From Musa acuminata AAA Group (Eukaryota > Streptophyta > Magnoliopsida > Zingiberales > Musaceae): a DNA stretch of 64,000 nucleotides. A program made the position numbers and the translations under genes. Of the stretch, positions 55,140 to 64,000 are shown in pieces. The stretch is taken from contig NC_088335.1 in the NCBI RefSeq assembly GCF_036884655.1, forward strand, positions 49,388,001 through 49,452,000. The letters are read 5' to 3'. A model generated the notes under the pieces. The model was not told the origin of the DNA and did no database searches. It saw only the letters and a program-made list of their open reading frames with translations. How positions within the stretch are numbered: position 1 is the stretch's first letter; every line of letters starts with the position of its first letter.

Positions 55140-56895
55140 ACATGGCCCCTACCTAATTTCATCGGACCACGCACAATATGGGCATCCTCCGAATCTTGTA
55201 TAATTATTAGTCTATGATCGGTCCTACGAGAAAGCCACTCGATGAAGGTTCTTAAAGAAACAGGTCAAGAACAGGAGCGAGGGGGAGTGCAAGTGTTGGG
55301 AGGAAGATGGGGAGAGAAACGAAAGAGAAAATCGAATAAGAACCAAAGGAAGAGAAGAAAACCGGCACGAAACTACCCAGAAAATGATGCCATCGCTTTA
55401 TTTTGTTTTTCTTTCTTTCATTGCTCCCCGCTTTCAGAAAACTCACAGATATAGAAAATACGATCGATAAACGCATTTCTTGAAGGAAACGTAAGAACAA
55501 ATCGAAGATCATCGAGAAAGCGACGGAAAAGACAACAGAGAAGACGGAAAAGGGCAACAGGAAAGGCGTGATTCGAGAGAAACGGAAGGGGGGAGTTCAC
55601 CTCCGGGAGAAGACGAAGGGAGAGAAGCGTCCGGAAGCGTCCCTCGCTGCCCACCCGAACGCCTTGCGCGGGTGCTCCTCCTCCGGGGGCGTCGCCTTCC
55701 TCACCCCGTTCACGGTTGCCGCCTCCCCCATTGCCTACTCTTCTCTTTATCGTCGCTCGCTGTGACGGTGGAAAAGAGGACAAGGACGGGAGGGACGCAG
55801 GGTTTATATTCTGGTCAATGCGTACCGTGCGCTCGAGCTCATTGCATCGTTGTCATCGAATCTGCCTTACGATTCGCTTGCTTCGCGATCCAACGGTCAA
55901 CTCCATCGACAACGTTTTGGTTACGATGCGCCTCGAGGCGCATCGTCGCTTGGGACAGGACCACTCCGACGTCGCCACAAACTACGTCAGCCGCGTGATG
56001 GGCGGCTTCGTCAGATGGACGGGTTAGATTCACCTCATCGGAAGTGCGTACGTGGCGACCTGTAAGTGGGGCAGGCCGTTGGTGCCTGATTGTAGCCGCG
56101 GTGTTGCGGGCCGACCAGCAAACAGCTTCGTATCGCATCAGAACGTCGACGCCCTACCACAGACCTGATGTCAGTAGCCTGGCGCCGGGGAACCACGATG
56201 ACGGGACGGTGTTTCGTGGCTCGGTGTGCACTGCTGCTCACCGGAGGAGACCGGAAGCTAATTACGGTGCATTAAAGGCGCCAACAACACGCGTAAATAC
56301 AGATCACCTTTTTCTTTTTCTCCTTCCCTTCATTTCCTTAGATATTTATATGTAATTAGCTGGAATTAGCTGGCAGATGGAGTAATGGGCATGATGAATG
56401 ATTTGGCTAGTGTAAAATGCCAACGACAAGAGGATTTGGAAGGAGCGGAATTAATGGATATACTGACGATGGAGAGTGACTGAGCGAGCGGTGACGTGGT
56501 TTTCTGGACGGTGATAAACCACACCACAAGCAGTCCCCACTGGACTCAGCTCTCATATCATACATAGCTTCGAGAGGGTGAGCTCAATATGATCTCTTTT
56601 AAGCCACCCTCTTTTAAGTACACCGCATCACATGACAGCAAAGGAGAAGAATTCAAGAAACCACAGCATCACAATTAATTCTTCCTTGAACTCTTCCCTC
56701 TCGACGACTGACTATGCTTCCCCCTTGGCTTTCGTCGTATGTGATATTGAAGGAACCCAACTAAACCCACCCGGGTAACGAGGGGGTGGTGGTTCGGTGG
56801 GGTCAGCATATGTCGACGTACGGATTCGTAAAAGGTTTCACAAGTACAAGAAGGAACCGTGAGAGTTTATTTACACGGAATGCAGCAACTTCCGC
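55140..56895. repeat. Duplicated non-coding segment, copy 2
   Basis: Closely similar to 50,460-52,700 with small indels. It runs up to the 3' flank of the first dihydroneopterin aldolase gene. Confidence 0.85.
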
Positions 56896-56903
56896 ACCGG
56901 ACC

Positions 56904-57860
56904 CCTACGTGCGTGGCCAGCAAGTCAAATACATGTTCGATGATATAATAGATACAGACACGCATACCTTTCGATAAGGACCGATCGCGTCATCATCAGC
57001 ACATTCATGGTTTGGCAGAGCCTCTTAATCCACAGAGGACGCTTCTTTGTATCTAAGGATTTCAACGCCCAAGTAGTCGATGGTGCCACGAACGGCCACA
57101 TGAGGCTTCTCCACCTTCACTCTCACAGCAGATATCTGAGGCAATTGAAGTAGCGTGGTATTTGCAATCAAGTGAGCTACCGACTCCAACAGATTCTGAG
57201 ACGGACCCTCTACCACTTCCTTCACTATCCTGCACATCCACCACCAACTCCACAAGTTAATGTTGTAATGTAATCCACATATGATGACATGCAATCCAAG
57301 TGCTTGTTAGTTTTGCCAAACAAGAAGAAAAACTTTTTTGATTCACTTAGCAACTCAAGTGAAGATTTCACGGAAAAGTAGTGACAGCAGTGATCTATCA
57401 TATCATGCTCTCAAAAGCAAATTTCCTGACCAGACTCTACACTACCATCTATTAACCACACACACACACACACACACACTAGTACGCTGAGAAGAAGATA
57501 ATTGCTATCACCAAGAGAGTTTCCAAAATACATCAGTAGATATGAAGGATCCATAAGCCAAATTAACAAAGTATCCTAAGCACGACAAGTTATATGCATC
57601 CAGTTCACGAATTTCTGATGCACAAGTCAGCTTTCTGAACTGGAACCATTTGGCTCCATTCCGCTAGCTACTTACATTCCACCAAATACAGCGACCTTTC
57701 GAAAGGTTCACTCCTACGAAACCCATAAACCAATACTATTTTTATATGAACAATTGGAACATGCCACTGATAAGCTGATGCATACATTGTCCTGCAGGAT
57801 TATTATAAGCGCATTTGACTATATTGTTGTGCACCACCCAAAAGTGAGTTCTTTGTGTTT
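56904..57860. repeat. Direct duplication unit (FolB exon 2 and flanks), copy 1
   Basis: Nearly the same sequence recurs at 63,127-64,000: the 3' flank (GTGCGTGGCCAGCAAGTCAA), exon 2 and the start of the intron, including a (CA)n run. Copy 1 has about 150 bp in the intron (near 57,550-57,690) that copy 2 lacks. Confidence 0.9.
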
Positions 57861-59345
57861 TATGGGTTCCTGAAGTTTTGAACCTTGCGAATAAACCGTC
57901 CCCAGGCCTTAAGCTCACATTTTGCATCTTTGTCGACTCTCTTCAAGTTTATCAAACCAAGTAGGAAGTTTGTGCACACCATTATGTACAGGAAGAATCA
58001 TCGTCCTTGATGTGCAAGATAGTAAAGGCCACTGAGTGGTCTTGGCACACATCCGGGAGAGGTCGGCATGGCATGTCACCCATTTTGTATGGTGATATGA
58101 TTCAACCTGTGTGCACACATGACTGTTGGCGCCACTAACCTAATTATATATTGTACCAGAAAGATAATACCAAAGCTAGAAGTGAGGATTGTGCAAATGC
58201 ATGAAGGATAACATATTGTCAAAATGTTTCCTAGATTCTCCATTTGCTCCAATGATACTGTAGCAATAGCACGAAATATAAACCATCATTCCACTCTGCA
58301 ACAACCCTGCTCCTTGCATCCATTCTCATTCTCTCGAATAGTGAACATCAGTAAAATATGTTATAAAGAAATTCTCTTTCTCTCAATTTCCAATATTCCA
58401 TGGAGGCAGGTCACCTCCTGATGCTTAAGACATTCTCATCACAGTGTGTGCTATATTAAGAGTTCTCATTTCAAGTACTAAATTACATATGGTCTTCCCT
58501 CCATTCGCAAAAGTTCACATAATGCCTCAACTGTGAGCTCATTTTTGCTGTCTATCTTGATAAAATTATCAAAGGTAGTATTTCATTCCAGAAAACTACT
58601 TGCACGTTCAAAGGCTCACATTAGTCTATGAATATTACCATGGCTAAGTCAGGATGAAAACTAGTGAATTGGGTGTTCTTTAATAAGATGTATGACCAAA
58701 AGAGTTGATGAAAAATTTAGCAGCCAGTCTTTTTAAAATAACTTTACCAAAAAATATAATGAACCTATCTTTTGCTTAGAAGAAAAATCATCTCTAAACT
58801 TTATGTATGGTTGTGGCCTCAGGTCATCCCATCATTAGGGCCTTAAACTTAGAGATGAAATAGTCAAGTCAGTCACGGGCCATTTCTGCAAACAAGCTGG
58901 TTAACATTGAAAAAAAAAGAAAAAAAGAAATGGTTGATCGAGCATGAAATCTAACCCCACCCACCACTAAAACAGAGATGCAGACTACTAGGTACCAAGA
59001 CAAACAACTCTGCCGGTGGCCATAGCAGATACATCTTAGAGGAAATATATCAACTTTTTATAACTGCTATAAGTTTTATTAAAACAGACATAATGTATAA
59101 CCACTGCATTGTCAAAAAGGAAGAGGGAAAAGAAAAAGGAACAGTTACCGATAAATAGCAGTATAGCTGACTGTGTCAGAAATGTCATCAGATTTACCAG
59201 CATTGCTCAAGTCCATCCAAGCATCCACATCGATCACAAACTTTTGACCAAGCTTCTTTTCCTCCAGTTTCACACCATGAAATCCATGAAACTGCAAGCC
59301 CCTTAGTATCAGCTTGTCTTTATCAACAAAATCACGTTCACCCAT
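57025..59345 (-). CDS. FOLB1: Dihydroneopterin aldolase (FolB), 2 coding exons, copy 1
   Basis: Cytosolic folate-pathway enzyme splitting 7,8-dihydroneopterin into 6-hydroxymethyl-dihydropterin and glycolaldehyde. Minus-strand exons: 59149-59345 and 57025-57229, joined across a 1.9-kb GT-AG intron; 402 nt, 133 residues. Exon 1 encodes DKLILRGLQFHGFHGVKLEE, the family start with the FxGFHG motif, and VSYTAIYR. Exon 2 encodes IVKEVVEGPSQNLLESVAHL, ISAVRVKVEKPHVAVRGTID, then YLGVEI, with the conserved substrate-binding Glu and the Lys-Pro of the K-P motif. The start at 59345 (MGERDFVDK) is chosen because an acceptor-like CAG lies just upstream, suggesting a 5'-UTR intron. A probable leader exon ends at 60160 with a GTAATC donor. 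The longer frame to 59402 would read through that acceptor. Confidence 0.93.
57461..57479. repeat. (CA)n microsatellite in FolB intron
   Basis: Also present in the duplicate at about 63,677-63,700, where it is longer. Confidence 0.9.
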
Positions 59346-60423
59346 GGATGATGAACCTGATGAAGTATATAAGGTTTCAATTTTCAGAATATGCAACAAC
59401 AAAAGAAGATACCTCGATGTATTGGCTCCAACATATCACTTAAAAAGTAACATTTAAGTTGGTTTCTATAAAAAAAAAATTGCATTGATGAAAGGCAAAG
59501 AAATTAAATAGTATAAATGAAATGCAGCTTGACATAGATACCTGCATCTGCAGATATAAGGTTCAATTATATATCACTACACGGAGGCTTTAAACTTGCA
59601 GTTCAAGAAGGATGCAGGATAAAGACGAGATAAACAGAGCTCAAATAGCCAACAAGCACAATGCGAGACTTACTGTTCGGTTCTTTATATCGGATTCAAA
59701 TGATAGCAGCTTCCCCAGTTTCATGAATGTGCAAGTACACTAAATAAACAGTACTGACAACCATATCTGAATACCAACCTTTCCTACATCTTGGTTGCTC
59801 CCGACAGCACGTAAATGGCTAACCTTTTTTCTTTTCGAACGAGAGACAATATGGTGACCGGAGCCCGAAAAGACCGACTTAAATCAACCAAATCCGAGGA
59901 AGACTTTTTTTGCAAAATTGGAGCTGAAGATATCAACGACAAAAAAAAAAAACCCAAGAATGCAATTTTAAGAACCAGCCGCAGGTTTTCGAGTTTAAAC
60001 AGCTCGATGGAACCCAATACCCTATCGTGAAGATCTATGGACCGATATTCTTCACCGGTTTCTATGACCAAATCAGGACGGCCCTTCATTCGATTGCAAT
60101 CCGTATATCGTTGCAAAAGAAAACTCAAAATAACTTGCGAGGAGGCAGAGATCGATTACCTTCGCGCAAGACTCCGTCTCCACCATTCTCTCCCACCCGA
60201 TTCCTCGAAGATGATAAGGGGGCAGACTCGGGGGCGGGCGCGTGTCCGTTGGTGCCGCTGAGGGGCAAGTCGTCGTCGAGAAGTCCTAAGGATCAAATCA
60301 GATCAACAACGGACAGCCACGAGTTGAGGATGCAAGAGAACGCACGGAAAACCCCGAGGCGCCGGACTTTTGTCTCGCATAACCTATTCGAGTCGAGCAT
60401 GAAAAATGAAGTTTTGGCGTTCA
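59346..60423 (-). other. FolB copy 1 leader region
   Basis: Probable 5'-UTR intron and leader exon of FolB copy 1. The minus-strand leader contains CCCGAGTCTGCCCCCTT and ends GCGCGAAG at 60160 before GTAATCG. A short ATG in that exon is not in frame with FolB across the predicted splice. An open frame at 59,784-60,128 (minus) is unrecognised. Confidence 0.45.
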
Positions 60424-61560
60424 ATGCGACCTGTAAGTGGGGCAGAACGTTGGTGCCTGATTGTAGCCGCGGTGTTGCGGGCCGATCAGCAAACAGCTTC
60501 GTATCGCATCAGAACGGCGACGCCCTACCACAGCGCTGACGTCAGTAGCCTGGCCCCAGGGCACCACGATGACGGGACGGTGTTTCATGGCTCGGTGAGA
60601 TCTGCTCCTCACCGGAGGAGACCGGAAGGTAATTACGGTGCATTAAAGGCGCCACCAACCGACGTAAATACAGATCACCTTTTTCTTTTTCTCTTTCCTT
60701 TCATTTTCTTAGATATTTATATATATAATTAGCTGGAATTAACTGGCAGATGGAGTAATGGGCATGGTGAATGAATGATTCGCTAGTGTAAAGTGCGAAC
60801 GACAAGAGGATTTGGAAGGAGCGGAATTAATGGATATACTGACGATGGAGAGTGAATGAGCGAGCGGTGACGTGGTTTTCTGGACGGTGATAAACCACAC
60901 CACAATATCATATATAGCTTCGAGGGGGTAAGCTGAATCTGATCTCCGGTAGTTGGAAATAAGAAAAGCAACCCTCTTTTAAGAACACCACATCACATTA
61001 CAGCAAAGGAGACGAATCCAAGAAAGCACAGCGTCACAATTAATTCTTCCTTGAACTCTTCCCTCTCAACGACTACTATGCTTCCCCCTTGGCCTTCGTC
61101 GTATGTTATATAAGAACCCAACTAAACCCATCAGAGTAACGAGGGGGTGGTGGGTCAATGGGGTCAACATATGTCGACCTACGGAGTCACAAAAGGTTTC
61201 ACAAGTAAAGGAAGAAGGGAACGATTGTCACAAAAGGTTTCACAAGGTTTCACAAGTAAAGGAAGAGGGGGTGAGAGTTCATTTACTCGGCATGCAGCAA
61301 CTTCCGCACAGGATCGAGGAGAGGAGGGGCTTCAAGAACGCAGGATTGTAAGTTTTTCTTTTACCCATTTCTTATCTTTTCTTTTCTTTTACCTCCTCCT
61401 AATGTGTAACAAGAAATAGCTTCGCATCCAAAGAAATAGGTGATGGCATACCCTCATAATAGCGAGCCAAAAAAAAAATAAACCCAAGAAAATATAATCG
61501 ACAAGAAAACACACTCGAAAGCACCACAAAATTTCACGGAAGACCGATCGCATGTAGTTG
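60424..61560. repeat. Duplicated non-coding segment, copy 3
   Basis: Matches 51,842-52,930 of copy 1 and 56,048-56,890 of copy 2, starting at GCGACCTGTAAGTGGGGC directly after the FolB leader. It continues to the AAGACCGATCGCATGTAG word at 61,560. Confidence 0.85.
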
Positions 61561-62110
61561 GAAACAAGAAAAGCCACCCTCTTTTCAGAACACCGCATCA
61601 CATCACCCTCTTTTCATAACACCGATCAAAATTCCAACAACTTTCTTGGGTTTATTTACTCGGCATGCAGCAACTTCCGCACAGGACTGTGGGCTGAGTG
61701 CACCCACGGCATGCAGCAACTCTTCTCCCCCTCTCCTCGGTCCTGTGCGGAAGTTGCTGCATGCCAAGCATAGTCAGCTCACCCTCTCCTTTGCTGTAAT
61801 GTGATGCGGTGTTCTGAAAAGAATGAGACTTTTCTTATTTCCAACTACATGCGATCATACCTCCGTGAATTTTGTGGTGCTTTTGAGAGTGTTTTCTTGC
61901 CAATTACATTTTCTTGGGTTTTTTTTTTTTTTTTGGCTCACTACTATGAGGGTATGTCATTTTTTGATGTGAAGCTATTTCTTGTTACACAATAGGAGGA
62001 GGTAAAAGAAAAGAAAAGAAAAGAAAAGAAATGGATAAAAGAAAAACTCATCATCGTGCGTTTTTGAAACCCCTCCTCTCCTCGGTACTGTGCGGAAGTT
62101 ACTGCATGTC
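61290..62110. repeat. Large inverted repeat
   Basis: Left arm about 61,290-61,620; right arm about 61,780-62,110 is its diverged reverse complement. Paired landmarks are AACTTCCGCACAG, TTTTTCTTTTACCCATTTC, GTAACAAGAAATAGCTTC and AGAACACCGCATCACAT. The spacer is about 160 bp. Confidence 0.85.
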
Positions 62111-62400
62111 GAGTAAATGAACTCTCTCCTTTGCTCACCCTCCTCTACTCGGTCCTATTGTTGCTGCATGCCAAGTAAATGAACTCTCCTCTCCTCGGTC
62201 TTGACCGTAGAAGTTGCTGCATGCAAAGTAAATGAACTCTCTTCTTTGCTCACCCTCCTCTACTCGGTCCTATTGTTACTGCATGCTTTCTTGAATTCTT
62301 TTCCTTTGTTGTAATGTGATGCGGTGTTCTGAAAATAGGGTGGCTTTGCTTGTTTCCAACTATCGGAGATCAGATTCAGCTCACCCTCTCAAAGCTATGA
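61560..62400. repeat. Scrambled short repeats of the GCATGCAGCAACTTCCGCAC word
   Basis: The word GGCATGCAGCAACTTCCGCA or its reverse complement appears, exact or decayed, near 61,660, 61,707, 61,748, 62,088, 62,160, 62,210 and 62,275. The last four are followed by AAGTAAATGAACTCTC-like sequence or a variant. Pieces of the duplicated segment lie between them. Confidence 0.75.
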
Positions 62401-62770
62401 TATACTCGGTATGCAACAACTTCCGCACAGGACCGAGGAGAGGAGGGGCTTCAAGAAAGCACGATGGTGAGTTTTTCTTTTACCCATTTCTTATCTTTTC
62501 TTTTCTTTTACCTCCTCCTAACGTGTAACAAGAAATAGCTTCACATCTAAAGAAAGAGGTGATAACATACCCTCATAGTAGCGAGTCAAAAAAAAAATAA
62601 ACCCCAGAAAGTGCAATCGGCAAAAAAACACACTCAAAAGCACCATAAAATTCCACGGAGGACCGATCACATGTTCGATGATATAAATAGATAAATACAT
62701 ACCTTGTTCCAAAGTCTTCCTTCGATTGGGAGAGGAAGCGGCTCCCTCCCTCGTTTGGCCGACGACAATG
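62400..62770. repeat. Duplicated non-coding segment, copy 4 (partial)
   Basis: Matches 52,650-53,020 of copy 1, from GGTATGCAACAACTTCCGCA to GTTTGGCCGACGAC.ATGCCTAC, the same point where the promoter cluster begins in copy 1. Confidence 0.85.
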
Positions 62771-63126
62771 CCTACAACCCACAGGCAGGGGGGGAGAGAG
62801 AGAGAGAGACCTGTTGATTTAATGTCACCCGTGTCAAAAGAGTAACGCCATCCCCACCCACCACAACGTATAACGATGAGGGCTCCATCAGAACCCCGCA
62901 TATCGCACGCAGTTACTCAGCCACCGCACATTCGTCGGGCGCAAACCGCATCGAGCAGGCCGAAGTGGATCCCACGTCGCCATTTACCAAGCGGGTACGA
63001 AACCGGGTGAAGTGGTCCTTTGTTTCTTATTTATTAGCCGATCGATCAACAAGAAGGATCAATCGATCGATCGATCGGCTGGGATTCACGACGGTTCAGC
63101 AACACGACTTTTAAAGACACCCTGCC
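62771..63126. other. Spacer before FolB copy 2
   Basis: Contains a GA tract (about 62,793-62,808) and (GATC)n near 63,062-63,079. No gene recognised. Confidence 0.5.
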
Positions 63127-64000
63127 CACTACGTGCGTGGCCAGCAAGTCAAAACACATGTTCGATGATATAATAGATAGATAGATAGATACATACATAC
63201 CTTTCGATAAGGACCGATCGCATCATCATCAACACATCCATGGTTTGGCAGAGCCTCTTAATCCACAGAGGACGCTTTTTTGTATCTGAGGATTTCAACG
63301 CCCAAGTAGTCGATGGTGCCACGAACGGCCACATGAGGCTTCCCCACCTTCACCCTCACAGCAGATATCTGAGGGAATTGAATTAACGTGGTATTTGCAA
63401 TCAAGTGAGCTACCGACTCCAGCAGATTCTGAGACGGACCCTCCACCACTTCCTTCACTATCCTGCACATCCACCACCGACTCTAATGTAATCCACATAT
63501 GATGACATGCAATCCAAGTTCTTGTTAGTTTAGCCAAATAAGAAGAAAAACTTTTTGATTCACTTGGCAACTCAAGTGAAGATTTCACGGAAAAGTAGTG
63601 ACAGCAGTGATCTATCATATCATGCTCTCAAAAGCAAATTTCCTGACCAGACTCTACACTTCTTCCATCTATTAACCACACACACACACACACACACACA
63701 CTAGTAAGCTGAGAAGAAGATAATTGCTATCACAAAGAGAGTTTCCAAAATATATCAGTATATATGAAGGATCCATAAGCCAAATTAACAAATAGAGCCA
63801 CCTTTTGAAATGTTCACTCCTATGAAACGAAACCCAAACTTCCTCCTGGGAAAGAATTTGAAGAACCCATAAACCAATACTGTTTTTATAGGAACAATTG
63901 GAACATGCCACTGATAAGCTGATGCATACATTGTCCTGCAGGATTATTATAAGAGCATTTGACTATATTGTTGTGCACCACCCAAAAGTGACTTCTTTAT
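63127..64000. repeat. Direct duplication unit (FolB exon 2 and flanks), copy 2
   Basis: Second copy of 56,904-57,860, continuing past the window end. It has a (GATA)n expansion near 63,173-63,190 and an extra piece of about 37 bp near 63,825-63,860. Confidence 0.9.
63258..63462 (-). CDS. FOLB1: Dihydroneopterin aldolase (FolB), copy 2, exon 2 only (partial)
   Basis: Second copy of the folate-pathway aldolase. The exon is open, starts after a CAG acceptor at 63462 and ends TAA at 63258, exactly as in copy 1. It encodes IVKEVVEGPSQNLLESVAHL onwards and ends LRYKKASSVD. It differs from copy 1 at four of 67 residues (Leu-Ile, Leu-Phe, Glu-Gly and Glu-Lys). Exon 1 should lie beyond position 64000, so it cannot be said whether this copy is complete. 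The open frame and few changes suggest a recent duplication under constraint, or too recent to have decayed. Confidence 0.88.

Noticed and set aside
59784..60128. 114-codon minus-strand frame between the FolB leader and exon 1
   Set aside because: Lies in the predicted 5'-UTR intron; the sequence matches no family I know.

Overview
This is a plant nuclear genome window. Genes carry many GT-AG introns, TATA promoters and UTR microsatellites, and encode plant-specific proteins (PLATZ, VQ, plant-type UDP-GlcNAc pyrophosphorylase, urease accessory UreD). Protein style and a GTACCG-rich foldback repeat (20,545-20,790, related scrap at 1-56) suggest a monocot, most likely the banana family (Musa/Ensete). 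That placement is an inference; no search was run.

Layout. 1-2,603: 3' exons of the purine enzyme ATIC/PurH (+). 3,229-5,885: decayed plastidic GAPCp pseudogene (+). 8,707-11,238: PLATZ zinc-binding regulator (+, 4 exons). 13,787-21,711: UDP-GlcNAc pyrophosphorylase (+, 15 exons, one GC-AG intron). 22,607-25,268: urease accessory protein UreD (-, 8 exons). 26,803-27,498: JAV1/VQ22-like VQ protein (+, intronless). 28,891-34,349: choline-phosphate cytidylyltransferase (+, 8 exons). 37,067-38,808: ZIP metal transporter (+, 3 exons). 41,921-43,174: SUF4-like zinc-finger pseudogene whose exon-2 region was tandemly triplicated. About 43,800-48,630: decayed Ty3/gypsy retrotransposon. 48,815-50,094: cinnamyl-alcohol/mannitol dehydrogenase-like gene (-) lacking a recognisable first exon. 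50,460-64,000: a rearranged, duplicated block. It holds four related copies of a non-coding segment, a cluster of inverted promoter copies that can fold into 89-bp hairpins, and two copies of a dihydroneopterin aldolase (folate) gene; the second runs off the window.

The first 39 kb is ordinary gene space: housekeeping metabolism (purine, nucleotide sugar, phosphatidylcholine, urease maturation) interleaved with regulators and a metal transporter, with no operon-like functional linkage. From about 40 kb the character changes to repeats, pseudogenes, a retrotransposon and recent segmental duplication.

I found no convincing new multi-gene system. The most unusual structure is the alternating-orientation promoter cluster at 53,003-54,144, in which a TATA promoter and a signal-peptide start exon were copied and inverted repeatedly. 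It resembles a young hairpin-RNA locus. Exon coordinates were derived by hand from reading-frame continuity, splice signals and recalled family sequences; they are good to the base where stated but not confirmed by transcripts.
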